DNA from: Halobacteriovorax sp. HLS
GTDB lineage: Bacteria > Bdellovibrionota > Bacteriovoracia > Bacteriovoracales > Bacteriovoracaceae
Reading direction: 5' to 3'
Assembly (NCBI RefSeq): GCF_004006665.1
Contig: NZ_QOCL01000001.1
Coordinates: 186,001 to 250,000 of the forward strand
DNA length: 64,000 bases
The translations under genes were made by a program, and so were the position numbers. Of this stretch, positions 44,132 to 52,984 are shown in pieces. Each line of letters starts with the position of its first letter. The stretch's first letter is position 1. A model generated the notes under the pieces. It saw only the letters and a list, made by a program, of their open reading frames with translations, had not been told where the DNA came from and ran no database searches.

Positions 44132-45400
44132 CTATTTACTTAAGAACTCGACTCCACCAAGATAAGGTCTAAGTTTTTCAGGAACTCTTACACTTCCATC
44201 TTCTTGCTGGTGGCACTCTAAAAATGGTACCAGAGTTCTAGGTGTAGCAATTGCAGTATTATTTAGGGTGTGCACAAATTGAACCTTACCATCTCCATCT
44301 CTGTATCTAGTATGAGTTCTTCTAGATTGCCAGTCATGTAGCTGAGAACAACTGTGAGTTTCACGGTATTTTTCCTCACTAGGAACCCAACATTCAATAT
44401 CAAACATTCGGACCTTTCCAGTTCCCATATCCCCAGTACAACACTCAACTATTCGATATGGAAGTTCGAAGTCTTGAACAATCTCTTCAGAGGTCTCTAA
44501 AAGCATCTTATGCCACTTATCTGACTCTTCAGCAGAGTTTTTACAAATTACATACTGCTCAACTTTCATAAACTGATGAACTCTTATTAAACCTCTAACA
44601 TCTCTACCGTAGCTTCCCGCCTCTCTTCTAAAGCACGGCGAATAACCTGCATAGAGAATAGGAAGATCACTCTCTTGTAAGATATCTTTTGCATGTAATG
44701 AATTAAGCTGAACTTCCGCAGTTCCTGATAAATATAAATCATCTTCCGGGAGATAATAAACTTGATCTTTACCTGTAGGAAAATGACCTGTTCCAACGAG
44801 TGCTTCCTCTCTTGCAAGTGAAGGTGTCGAAACAAGTGTGAAGCCTTTAGACTTTAGTTTTTCAAGAGCATACCTATGCATGGCCATCTCAAGAAGTACC
44901 ATATCATTTCGAAGAGAGTAACTTCTTGAACCACTTACGGATGCAATCTTCTCAAACTCGGCCCAACCATTCTTCTCTAGGATCTCAACGTGATCCAAAG
45001 GTTTAAAGTCAAACTTAGGAAGTGTTCCATGTAACTTCACTTCAACATTATCAGTATCATCTTTTCCAACTGGCGCTTTATCAGATGGAATCATTGGGGC
45101 CTGAAGTAAAAGTAACTTTAATTGTGCCTCTTTCTCGGAAAGACCAGGCTTTAAAGCATCAAGCTCTGTTCCAATTGCTCTTCCCTCTTCAATAAGAGCA
45201 GGTCTTTCTTCCTTACTTGCTTTTGGTATTTTCTTAGAGTGAGCGTTTCTTTTTTCTTGAAGTTCTTGAACTTGAACTTTTAGCTCAGAAATATCTTTAT
45301 CCAGTTTTAACAAATCATCGAAACTGAAGTTAATGTTCTTTACTTTCGCAGCAGTTTTTACCGCTTCTAGATTTTCTTTAATAAACTTAACATCAAGCAT
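44132..45400 (-). CDS. serS: Seryl-tRNA synthetase
   Basis: 422 residues from ATG 45400, which has GAGGTG about 5 bases upstream; the frame opens further to 45463 but those residues do not match SerRS. The N-terminal MLDVKFIKENLEAV starts the tRNA-binding coiled-coil arm (about 30-100). The class II core holds motif 2, SPCFRREAGSYGRDVRGLIR, and motif 3, RTLVPFLECHQQEDGSV, and TAEVQLNSLH binds serine. It charges tRNA-Ser and selenocysteine tRNA. It is divergent from a lone receiver gene. Confidence 0.96.
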   Translation of the reverse strand: MLDVKFIKENLEAVKTAAKVKNINFSFDDLLKLDKDISELKVQVQELQEKRNAHSKKIPKASKEERPALIEEGRAIGTELDALKPGLSEKEAQLKLLLLQAPMIPSDKAPVGKDDTDNVEVKLHGTLPKFDFKPLDHVEILEKNGWAEFEKIASVSGSRSYSLRNDMVLLEMAMHRYALEKLKSKGFTLVSTPSLAREEALVGTGHFPTGKDQVYYLPEDDLYLSGTAEVQLNSLHAKDILQESDLPILYAGYSPCFRREAGSYGRDVRGLIRVHQFMKVEQYVICKNSAEESDKWHKMLLETSEEIVQDFELPYRIVECCTGDMGTGKVRMFDIECWVPSEEKYRETHSCSQLHDWQSRRTHTRYRDGDGKVQFVHTLNNTAIATPRTLVPFLECHQQEDGSVRVPEKLRPYLGGVEFLSK

Positions 45401-45544
45401 GGACACACCTCTAATGAAACAAAATAAGGTATTAAACTTATTATAAATACTGTGATTTATCAAAGTTTCCGTGACTACGCGCTAGGCCAAAAAACTAAAC
45501 AAAAATTTACTTGCATAAAGTCTTCCCCATGCAATAATACCCAA

Positions 45545-45892
45545 ATGAGTAAAATACTAATCGTCGATGACGAAGAAATGTTAGCAGATTGCCTAAAAGA
45601 TGAATTTGAATTTCTAGGTCACGAGGTTACTGTCTTTAATGACCCTGAAGTAGTTTGCAAGCAACCTTCAATTCCAAGTTTCGATGTCATTATTTTAGAT
45701 ATTAAAATGCCAAGAATGAATGGTATTGAACTATACGAGATAATTAAGCCCAAAAGTAAGGCCAAATTTGTTTTCCTATCCGCCATCTCCGACATGATGA
45801 GTCAAGAATCTGCTCTAAAAAAAGCTGATCTTATACTTGAAAAACCTTTCTCGTTAGAAGATATTAAAAAGATTGTCGATCTAGCAAAATAG
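45545..45892 (+). CDS. Single-domain response regulator
   Basis: 115 residues from ATG 45545; the open frame begins at 45452 but the preceding stretch is not receiver-like. Acidic pocket DDEE (8-11), Asp52 in VIILDIKMPRMNG, Ser in FLSAIS, lysine in EKPFSLED. There is no output domain. The gene is divergent from serS and 8 bases ahead of the zinc-ribbon gene, probably the same operon. Confidence 0.87.
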   Translation: MSKILIVDDEEMLADCLKDEFEFLGHEVTVFNDPEVVCKQPSIPSFDVIILDIKMPRMNGIELYEIIKPKSKAKFVFLSAISDMMSQESALKKADLILEKPFSLEDIKKIVDLAK

Positions 45893-45900
45893 GAAAAATA

Positions 45901-46101
45901 ATGTCTAAATGTAAATATTGTGGAAAAGAAATATCATGGCTAAAAGAAGGTAGAAAGTTTTCTCCTATTGAAGGTGATGGAACTGTCCACAAATGTGATC
46001 AAATGATAAGCTCTCTCAGAAGTATAAAAAAAATGGAAAGAACTTCTCTATCCCCTGAAGAAATTAAAAAATACGAAGAAGCAATCAACAAGAAGAAATA
46101 A
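45901..46101 (+). CDS. Small zinc-ribbon-like protein
   Basis: 66 residues. CKYC (Cys4, Cys7) and HKC (His30, Cys32) are spaced as a four-ligand zinc site. The C-terminal 30 residues are a basic helix (LSPEEIKKYEEAINKKK). Short one-finger proteins of this type bind nucleic acids or proteins; none is firmly recognised. It is located just behind a receiver gene and abuts the convergent DJ-1/PfpI gene. Confidence 0.75.
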   Translation: MSKCKYCGKEISWLKEGRKFSPIEGDGTVHKCDQMISSLRSIKKMERTSLSPEEIKKYEEAINKKK

Positions 46102-46809
46102 CTACATTTCTCTTGTTAATGTTTTTGCCACGCTACGAGCCGCCTTTGGCCCAGTCCCAGTAACAAATGGGAAATCTGTAACATAGAACCATGGATTAAT
46201 GAACGCCATAAACTTAGAAGATACGCCCAGGTTGGCACCATTTTCTATCAATGCTAATTCATTACTATAAGGTATCGGTAAGTAATTTTTTGAAACCAAC
46301 CGTAACGTGACAAGTATTCGATCTAAAATCTCTGAAAAAGATACTATTTTTTTAGACTGGATAATTGATCGACCATTTGATTTCACAAAAGCAAAAGTCG
46401 ACGTTGCATGACATACACCACTTAACAACTTACCTTGCTCATAAAGCTCTAAGATTTTTTGATGGAGCATCTCATTCTTATTGATATCGAATAAACAACC
46501 ATGTCCACCAGGAAGATAAATGGCCTGGTAAGATGTTGTCTCTAATTCTATCAGTGGGCGAGCGCCAGAGAGTTTCCCTAACAATATTTGACCAAGAGCT
46601 GTTTCAGGACCAATTGATCTAGAAATACCTAACCCTACACATGAGAATGGACCGGTATAAGTAAGGCTTACAGGATCGGGCCTTGCCTCTATTCCAGTCG
46701 GTGTAAAAAAATCAACAGCAACTCCACTTTCTCTAAATACACAGTAGGCTTGATATAATTCTTCCCAATGGTATCCAACACTACTTACAACAATTGCTAC
46801 TTTATTCAT
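46102..46809 (-). CDS. DJ-1/PfpI-superfamily protein (type 1 glutamine amidotransferase-like)
   Basis: 235 residues. Nucleophile cysteine in LSGVCHATSTFAF, preceded by AIYLPGGHGCLFDI, which supplies the Glu/Gly elbow. These define the Hsp31/PfpI/DJ-1 group, which act as glyoxalases, deglycases or chaperones. The C-terminal third (NPWFYVTDFPFVTGTGPKAA) is like the Hsp31 subgroup. Substrate unknown. Methylglyoxal synthase is also encoded in the window (54037-54492) but not next to it. Confidence 0.86.
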   Translation of the reverse strand: MNKVAIVVSSVGYHWEELYQAYCVFRESGVAVDFFTPTGIEARPDPVSLTYTGPFSCVGLGISRSIGPETALGQILLGKLSGARPLIELETTSYQAIYLPGGHGCLFDINKNEMLHQKILELYEQGKLLSGVCHATSTFAFVKSNGRSIIQSKKIVSFSEILDRILVTLRLVSKNYLPIPYSNELALIENGANLGVSSKFMAFINPWFYVTDFPFVTGTGPKAARSVAKTLTREM

Positions 46810-46910
46810 AAATACTCCAAGCCTATCTAATATTATTCTTAATATAAGAGTTGGTAAATAACTGATTTCAGATAAACTGAAACATCTTTACTCTCTACGC
46901 CCAGTATTCA

Positions 46911-46919
46911 TGGTATGAT
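46911..46919 (+). promoter_or_regulatory. Extended -10 promoter for the gene at 46947
   Basis: TGGTATGAT fits TGnTATAAT with one mismatch. Placed 28-36 bases ahead of the proposed ATT start, it would give a short leader containing the GGAGG site. Confidence 0.5.
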
Positions 46920-46936
46920 ATACTAGTAAAGAACCT

Positions 46937-46941
46937 GGAGG
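46937..46941 (+). promoter_or_regulatory. Strong ribosome site that decides an ATT start
   Basis: GGAGG lies 5 bases before ATT at 46947. Between the in-frame stop at 46878 and this point there is no in-frame ATG, GTG or TTG. Confidence 0.55.
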
Positions 46942-46946
46942 CGCCT

Positions 46947-47597
46947 ATTAATCGAGTCTTTCACGGCATCTTAATTCTAATTATAAGTTATAACTCTTTT
47001 TCTAAAGAGCTTGGTCAAACGAGCCAATTCGATACCCTAGAGTTTCAATGCATTCAAAAAATCTTGGAACATAATTACACTAAGGCCAACTACCCCAACC
47101 TTCTTACTAATACAAAGCACCCTCTCTACTATAGCTTCTTAAAAGAAATAGACAAATTCTGCTTCTGTCAAAGCTCACACCAAAGAAAAGATCAACTGGA
47201 AAAGAAACAAGATTTTTTCAATTGGAGTTTTAAAGATAAGAAGATTGCTTTTGAAAAAGAAGACCAGTGTATGGCAGAAAACTTCTCTTCACATGCAATA
47301 CATACATTCTACGTAATCTCTATTGATACGAGGATTAAACATCATCTCTCACTTAGGCTAAAACACAGATTGCCAAGCTCATCTCATTTCATTGCTTCAG
47401 AAGAATCAATCCAAGAGAAACTATCCTGCCTAGAAGAGAAGATAATAAAACGATGCTCAAAAGTAAAAAGTCTAAGGACAACGTATAAGTGTATAGAAAA
47501 TATTACTAATCTTCATAAGAGCTTCAAAGAAATTGAAGCCCAATGTCCAGAGTTCCAGCAAGAGTTCAATATCGCAGAATCGAAAAGGTTAATCTAG
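46947..47597 (+). CDS. Secreted protein of unknown function, probably starting at ATT
   Basis: 216 residues if begun at ATT 46947. The first in-frame standard codon is TTG 47064, which has no ribosome site and would remove a good signal peptide (NRVFHGILILIISYNS). The mature part is Cys-containing and basic: FQCIQKIL, FCFCQSS, DQCMAENF, LSCLEEKI, RCSKV, YKCIENI, AQCPEF. At least eight Cys suggest disulfides in an exported domain. No family is recognised. ATT starts are known for infC and pcnB, where they limit expression; an undetected sequence error is the alternative. It overlaps the convergent permease gene by 9 bases. Confidence 0.62.
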   Translation: MNRVFHGILILIISYNSFSKELGQTSQFDTLEFQCIQKILEHNYTKANYPNLLTNTKHPLYYSFLKEIDKFCFCQSSHQRKDQLEKKQDFFNWSFKDKKIAFEKEDQCMAENFSSHAIHTFYVISIDTRIKHHLSLRLKHRLPSSSHFIASEESIQEKLSCLEEKIIKRCSKVKSLRTTYKCIENITNLHKSFKEIEAQCPEFQQEFNIAESKRLI

Positions 47598-48587
47598 CTT
47601 ACCTTCTAGCAATCTGGAGAATCTTTTAGTCGTTTCGATACGACTAAAAACGATTTTGAGAACCGCAGTAATCGGAACAGCTAAGAACATTCCCGGAATC
47701 CCCCAAACGAGACCCCAAAAAAGTAAAAATAATAGAATAGCTATTGGATGAAGTCCTAAATTCTCGCCCATTAGTTTTGGTTCGATAACATTACCAATAA
47801 TAAATTGAATTAAAAATGAAGCAAGAAGGATAATCGCCATTTTTAGACCAAAGCCAAATTGCAAAATGAGAACAGGCACAGGTAATAAAGTTGCGATAAT
47901 CGACCCGACACTTGGAATAAAATTAAGCAAAAATGTTAAAACAGCAAACATAAAAGCGAGTTCAACACTAAAGCCGAAGAATAATATTGCGATAAGGAGA
48001 GCTGTTATAAAAGAAACTGTAAACTTAGTCGCAACATACTTTGAGACTTTATACTGAACCTGCTGGAGTGTAACGTTTTGAATTTCACTCGTCGCTCCCC
48101 CTCCAATAAGAAAGAGAACCATAATCATAATTAATATAGCGTTTGAAATGAAGGATACTAGCTGCCCCGTAAGTTTCTTAAAAATTGAAAATATTGGCAA
48201 TTCACGAAAGCTCTCTCTAATTCGTTCACCATTAAGTTCGATTCCATAATCGTTTAACAAGCTCACCGACCCTTCAACCGTTTGAGTAAATCGCTCTTGA
48301 TACTCATCAATACCGTTTATAAAAGTATTTAAACTCTTCACAACTAGTAGACTTACAAAAAAGGAACCTACAAGGAAAATCGCCATTGTTAATATCACTG
48401 AGATTGAGCGAGGTATTTTTAATTTTTTCTGAAACCAATCAATAACTGGTCCGGAAACCGAAAAAATAAATAATGAAATAACAAATGGAATTAGTACTGT
48501 TTTTGTATAAATTAGTGCAACCGTAATCGCAATAAAAGTCAAAATCACAATACAGGTATTATTAATTCTTTCGTACGTGTCTTTCAT
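47589..48587 (-). CDS. AI-2E/PerM-family permease (UPF0118)
   Basis: 332 residues with about eight membrane helices: two at the N-terminus (14-50), one near 60-82, then 140-165, 200-255, 262-290 and 295-320. NFIPSVGSIIATLLPVP and GNVIEPKLMGENLGLHP are family signatures. Relatives include TqsA and PerM, proposed efflux or Na+/H+ transporters. No other transport gene is nearby and the substrate is unknown. Confidence 0.9.
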   Translation of the reverse strand: MKDTYERINNTCIVILTFIAITVALIYTKTVLIPFVISLFIFSVSGPVIDWFQKKLKIPRSISVILTMAIFLVGSFFVSLLVVKSLNTFINGIDEYQERFTQTVEGSVSLLNDYGIELNGERIRESFRELPIFSIFKKLTGQLVSFISNAILIMIMVLFLIGGGATSEIQNVTLQQVQYKVSKYVATKFTVSFITALLIAILFFGFSVELAFMFAVLTFLLNFIPSVGSIIATLLPVPVLILQFGFGLKMAIILLASFLIQFIIGNVIEPKLMGENLGLHPIAILLFLLFWGLVWGIPGMFLAVPITAVLKIVFSRIETTKRFSRLLEGKLD

Positions 48588-48711
48588 AAAATCTCCTCTG
48601 AGCTAAGAGTCTAACCATATATTGTTTTAAATTCAATTTTATTTTAAACATTATCAATAACTTAGATAATCAAGATAAAGGTTTTATACCCTTATTCCGA
48701 TGAGCTAAGCT

Positions 48712-50454
48712 ATGAAAAAGACACTAATTACAATCATATTACTCTCCCTTTGCTCATGTTCAACATTTAATAAACATAGTCAGATTTTTGATACCGTATC
48801 TTCACAAAAGAGAGATCCAGCGAGCATCAATTCTCCAGAAGAAGGCTGTAATAGAATAATCAAAGACTTTATAAGTGCAGACTACAATAAGAACCTTCTC
48901 AAAGCATTAGAAGACAAAGAACTAGTCAAGCGATCTTCGAAAAAGATGCAAATCAAATTACCAAAAGATGGATGGTGGACGAGACTTAAAGATTCATGGA
49001 CACATACTTTTAAAAACTGGAACGATAATAAGTTTGTCTCGCTCTATATGTTTGATGAAGATGAGACCGTCGCAAGCGCTGCTGTCTATAACAAAATTTT
49101 AAAGAAGACATTTGATGGCAGTGAACTTAGCGAAGATGAACAAATTGTATTAAAGAACGTTGATAAATGGACCAGTGACTTCACTAATTACAAACAACAA
49201 TTAGACAATCTAATAAATGAAAGAATCTCTATCGCTTACAATTTGGACATCTTAAAAAGATATTCTTTTGAAGGTGAAAGGGCCGAAGTTGAACTCTCTT
49301 TTGTTAAAGATGGAAAAGAGGTCATGGAAAAAATGGTCTTTTATAGATCGGACAAAAACCTCCAGTACTATATGAAACAACTGGACAAGCGTATAACTCA
49401 GCTTGATGGCGGTATCTTTGACTGGTGGTTTGATGAAGGAATTATAAAGCAGAGAATTATTCAACAGGCAATGCTAAAAGATAAAGTCACAATTGTGCAC
49501 AGAGAACTAGAGTACTTCATACAAAACACAGAGTCTCTGGATGTAGAGGTTCGTCGCCAGCTAGAAAGCAAGCTATCTGAACTCACAGCGATGCTCGAAG
49601 AGTTTGACTTTAAACCTTCTCAATACGGTATTAATAAAGTAACGAATAAGGCCCTTAAAAAGGAATTATGGTCACTACCAAAAACAGTAAAAGGATATAA
49701 GAAACTACAAGATGGTAAGAAAGTTATGAATGAACTATTGAGCGATCAGGACAAGGATCGACTTAAGTTCTTTACTAATGGCCATGCTAGAGTTTTTCAA
49801 GGAACGGCTTTAGGTGCACTTCTATCAGGTTCAGGTGCATCAATATGGATAGGCGTTAAGGAATACTTTGTCTGGGATGAAAATAAGAAATATGAATGTG
49901 TGAAAATGAAAAAAGAAGAAGAGTTCTTGAACTGTATTCAAGAATATATAGAAAAGAAGTATCCAATAATTTTCCAAGCGGCAATCCTAAGTGGAGACTT
50001 CAATCCATTTGACTATGATAATATTCCAGAGGACGAAAAAGATAAATACAAAGAAGAACTTGAACATATAAAAAGGCTTCGAGTTACGTTTAATATACTT
50101 GAACAACGTAAGAAGAAAACTAAAGAAGATCTAAGAAACTCTATTCGCCTCATGTATGATTCAATTGTAATTGACGAAGCTGAGCTTCATTCTTGCGCAA
50201 GAGTAACAGTGGAACTTTTCCCAGGCTGTATGATTGACTATTTAAGAGGAAAGTTCCCTGGCGTATTTGATATGTGGGACACTTCTAGTAGCGAAATGAA
50301 GACTGAAGGCATTAATATATTTGATTTTGATTCTATTCCTCAAAAGTATAAGAAGGACTATGAAAAAGAAGTAAAATCTATTACGTCTCAAAGAGCTACT
50401 TATGAAGACTTTCATAGCAATTTTGCTAAAGAGGCTGTCTTTCTACTGGAGTAG
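48712..50454 (+). CDS. Large lipoprotein with C-terminal tandem duplication, unknown
   Basis: 580 residues. The signal ends in LCSCS with Cys16 the likely lipidated residue. Most of the chain is helical and charged, with a hydrophobic Gly/Ser-rich stretch at 364-381. Two copies of a unit follow: 396 to about 457 (C396, C408, FNPFDYDNIPEDEKDKYKEE) and 495 to about 561 (C495, C506, INIFDFDSIPQKYKKDYEKE). Each has a Cys pair spaced 11-12 residues. No family is recognised. The 3' end overlaps the convergent lgt gene by 29 bases. Confidence 0.72.
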   Translation: MKKTLITIILLSLCSCSTFNKHSQIFDTVSSQKRDPASINSPEEGCNRIIKDFISADYNKNLLKALEDKELVKRSSKKMQIKLPKDGWWTRLKDSWTHTFKNWNDNKFVSLYMFDEDETVASAAVYNKILKKTFDGSELSEDEQIVLKNVDKWTSDFTNYKQQLDNLINERISIAYNLDILKRYSFEGERAEVELSFVKDGKEVMEKMVFYRSDKNLQYYMKQLDKRITQLDGGIFDWWFDEGIIKQRIIQQAMLKDKVTIVHRELEYFIQNTESLDVEVRRQLESKLSELTAMLEEFDFKPSQYGINKVTNKALKKELWSLPKTVKGYKKLQDGKKVMNELLSDQDKDRLKFFTNGHARVFQGTALGALLSGSGASIWIGVKEYFVWDENKKYECVKMKKEEEFLNCIQEYIEKKYPIIFQAAILSGDFNPFDYDNIPEDEKDKYKEELEHIKRLRVTFNILEQRKKKTKEDLRNSIRLMYDSIVIDEAELHSCARVTVELFPGCMIDYLRGKFPGVFDMWDTSSSEMKTEGINIFDFDSIPQKYKKDYEKEVKSITSQRATYEDFHSNFAKEAVFLLE

Positions 50455-51235
50455 TCTTTTTAAGACTATTAGCAATGATTATGAGACCTATTATAATCAT
50501 TGCTAAACATAGGAACTGCCCCAACGTTAAGAGTTCAAAGAATAGCCCTATTTGAGGGTCAGGATTTCTAAAAAATTCTACGAAGAATCTACCAATTCCA
50601 TATAACACTAAAAAGATGCCAGAACTGAAGCCAACTCGACTTAATTTATTTCTAACAAAGATCTGCATTACTAAAAATATCAACAATCCCTCTAGAAGGG
50701 CTTCATAGATTTGCGATGGATGGCGAGGAATATTATCATAGAATTTTGGAAAAATGACCGCCCACGACACATCTGTTGCTCTTCCTGCAAGCTCTCCATT
50801 CATAAAATTGGCCATGCGTCCAAAGAAGATTCCTAGAGGTGCAAACAAGCAAATAGGGTCAGTGAGTTTGAAAAGAGAAACTCCTTCTTTTCTTGAGCAT
50901 ATAAGAGCATATAATCCAATACCAATAATAGCTCCATGAAAGCTCATTCCACCTTCCCAAAGAGCAAAAATTTTAGCGGGATGATTTAGATAATAAGATA
51001 AGTTATAAAAGAGTATATAGCCTACTCTTCCGCCTAGGATAAGAATGAGAAAACCCCGAGATAGAAAACTATGTATAAACTTATGCCCAAAAGTGACGTC
51101 CCCTTTTTTCTTTAGAGAGAAAAAACCAAAATAGACGCTGAAGAATCCGCAAATATATGCTAGCCAATACCAAGGTAGGATAAACCAGCCAAGAGATATG
51201 GCCATAGGATTAAGGTCGTGAACATAGTAAGTCAT
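50426..51235 (-). CDS. lgt: Prolipoprotein diacylglyceryl transferase Lgt
   Basis: 269 residues and seven membrane helices. WYWLAYICGF, GGRVGYILFYN, LWEGGMSFHGAIIG and the Lgt signature GRMANFMNGELAGRATDV (about 138-155), with the conserved Arg and Asn, are all present. SQIYEALLEGL follows. It attaches diacylglycerol to the lipobox Cys of prolipoproteins at the inner membrane. Several lipoproteins in this window (16215, 35936, 48712) are expected substrates. Confidence 0.95.
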   Translation of the reverse strand: MTYYVHDLNPMAISLGWFILPWYWLAYICGFFSVYFGFFSLKKKGDVTFGHKFIHSFLSRGFLILILGGRVGYILFYNLSYYLNHPAKIFALWEGGMSFHGAIIGIGLYALICSRKEGVSLFKLTDPICLFAPLGIFFGRMANFMNGELAGRATDVSWAVIFPKFYDNIPRHPSQIYEALLEGLLIFLVMQIFVRNKLSRVGFSSGIFLVLYGIGRFFVEFFRNPDPQIGLFFELLTLGQFLCLAMIIIGLIIIANSLKKTTPVERQPL

Positions 51236-51260
51236 AATTTATTTTATCATACTTAGTATT

Positions 51261-51725
51261 TTATAAAAAACCTTTTACTTCTTTTAACAATTTTTCACTT
51301 GCTTCGATAATTTTCTCACAATATTCATCCTCAAGTTTGAAGCGAAGTTGATCCTCTTTACTTCTTTCCTGAAGACTTAATTGACTTCTACTTTCATGAG
51401 TTTTTAAATCTTTTAGTTTTTGATATAGCTCTTCAAAGACAATATATTCTTGAGATTCTATATCTAAGGCGTGACAATTAAGAAGTAACATTCTTATTCT
51501 GATACATCCTTCTGAAATTTCACACTGCTCTTGGACTAAGGCCTTTGTTATAATTTCAAGACTTTCTAGGATATACTTTTCCTTCTCTCGCTCTTTGTGT
51601 TCAACGCTTTTGTTTAATTTCTTTTGCTCTTTAATTTTTCGCGATAGAAAGAATATCAGTGTACTCAAAAGAGATATAATAAATACAAGAGCAATAAGAA
51701 TTTCGAAAAAATATTTTTCTAACAT
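51261..51725 (-). CDS. DUF2489-like membrane-anchored protein
   Basis: 154 residues. One N-terminal membrane helix (about 8-28) precedes a cytoplasmic helical domain with ITKALVQEQCEISEGCIRIRMLLLNC, given here as overlapping pieces ALVQEQCEISEG and CIRIRMLLLNC, the DUF2489 core pattern. Function unknown. It sits between the radical SAM gene (upstream, 9-base gap) and lgt, likely one operon. Confidence 0.78.
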   Translation of the reverse strand: MLEKYFFEILIALVFIISLLSTLIFFLSRKIKEQKKLNKSVEHKEREKEKYILESLEIITKALVQEQCEISEGCIRIRMLLLNCHALDIESQEYIVFEELYQKLKDLKTHESRSQLSLQERSKEDQLRFKLEDEYCEKIIEASEKLLKEVKGFL

Positions 51726-51734
51726 AATTTACCT

Positions 51735-52643
51735 TTATAGCATATGTGGAGGAACTTCAGGATAGACACCTTGTGGAATTTTACTAATCCATTCTCCGAT
51801 CAGAGAGAGTAATTTCTCTTTATCTTGTGGCAAACTCCCTCCAATAGGAAATTGGTTTGATACATGATTGGCCCTAAAAAGAGTGTTATTCTTCAGTCCA
51901 TTTATTTGTTTTAAAATTTCATACATTTCAGTAGTTAGCTCTTTAGTCGAAAGCTCCTCGATTAATCCCCTATCCACCATCGTTTTAAACGGTGTTCCCG
52001 GCACAGCAACAGTAGATAAGAATGAAAAAAACTCAGGAGAAATGAGACTGATTAATTTCGCCGTTTGTTCCACGTGATTCTTGGAGTGTTTAAGCCCGCC
52101 AACTCCCAACATTGCAATAACAGAAAGTTGAATCCCTGCTTCTTTAATCTTTAGAGACCCCTCAAGCATATCTTTTGCGTTATTACCTTTAACAATCATA
52201 TGAAGTACTTTATCGTCTCCACTTTCCATACCTAAGTAAGCGATTGTTAATTTCTTTTGCGCTAAAGCTTTCAGCTCATCAATGGATTTATCAAGCATAT
52301 TTTGAGCTGTGGCATATATACCAACTCGCTCAACGCTTGGAAAATACTTCGATATTAAGTCTAATACACTCAAAAGTAATTCAGTGGGTGCTCCAAGAGC
52401 ATCGCCATCACAAAGAAATACTTTAGTAGGACTATAGCTAAACCTTTGGAAATACGTTTTAGTTTTCAATAAGTCAGCTTCAATCTCATCAAGTGATCTC
52501 TCGCGATAGCTTTTGCTACGATACATATTGCAATAGGTACACTTATTATTTGAACAGCCTATTGTTACTTGCAAAAGAAAGCTCTTACCTTCAGAAGGAG
52601 GTCTAAATACAGGCTCTTCATATTCTATAGGAAAGTCATACAT
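51735..52643 (-). CDS. Radical SAM protein
   Basis: 302 residues. The [4Fe-4S] motif is CSNNKCTYC (Cys x4 Cys x2 Cys) at the N-terminus, in QVTIGCSNNKCTYCNMYRSK. DGDALGAPTELLL, IAYLGMESGDDKVL and LSVIAMLGVGG follow, as in the SAM-barrel strands. It belongs to the group of radical SAM proteins with start FRPPSEGKSFLLQ that lack a SPASM domain. Substrate unknown. Confidence 0.85.
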   Translation of the reverse strand: MYDFPIEYEEPVFRPPSEGKSFLLQVTIGCSNNKCTYCNMYRSKSYRERSLDEIEADLLKTKTYFQRFSYSPTKVFLCDGDALGAPTELLLSVLDLISKYFPSVERVGIYATAQNMLDKSIDELKALAQKKLTIAYLGMESGDDKVLHMIVKGNNAKDMLEGSLKIKEAGIQLSVIAMLGVGGLKHSKNHVEQTAKLISLISPEFFSFLSTVAVPGTPFKTMVDRGLIEELSTKELTTEMYEILKQINGLKNNTLFRANHVSNQFPIGGSLPQDKEKLLSLIGEWISKIPQGVYPEVPPHML

Positions 52644-52680
52644 ACTTTAATCTCTTTCAAACATGTGTTAAATAGTGACA

Positions 52681-52983
52681 ATGAATACTTATAACATGAA
52701 TTACATAGCAGATAAAAATGAATACTGGGTCAGTTGTGTGCAAAAACAACAATATATCGTCATTTTTACAGACAAATCTTCTGCACACCAGTATAAGTTG
52801 GCCTTAGTTCTTGGTAATACACTAGGACCGTGGGATGAGCTTGAAAATTACGAACTAATTAGTTCAAACGATGGCAAATTCTATTACAAAATAAAAGTAG
52901 TAAAACAAAATGATGACTGGAAAGACGAAGCCTGTTGTCAATCAGGTTGTCCAGGTTGCCCTTGGACACTTTCTCAAGGATAG
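52681..52983 (+). CDS. Small protein with C-terminal cysteine cluster CCx2GCx2CPW
   Basis: 100 residues from ATG 52681; GTG 52675 and ATG 52696 are possible and none has a strong ribosome site. The N-terminal 75 residues form a mixed alpha/beta domain (YWVSCVQKQQYIVIFTD). The C-terminus ends ACCQSGCPGCPW, similar to the short Cys-rich proteins of the DUF5522 kind, probably a metal or Fe-S site. It ends 1 base before the RluA-type gene, whose ribosome site AAGGA lies inside its last codons. The two are likely coupled. Confidence 0.75.
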   Translation: MNTYNMNYIADKNEYWVSCVQKQQYIVIFTDKSSAHQYKLALVLGNTLGPWDELENYELISSNDGKFYYKIKVVKQNDDWKDEACCQSGCPGCPWTLSQG

Positions 52984-52984
52984 T

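Noticed and set aside
46878-46946. CTG or ATA codons upstream as the start of the 46947 gene
   Set aside because: CTG at 46935 overlaps the GGAGG site and the others have no ribosome site at proper spacing.
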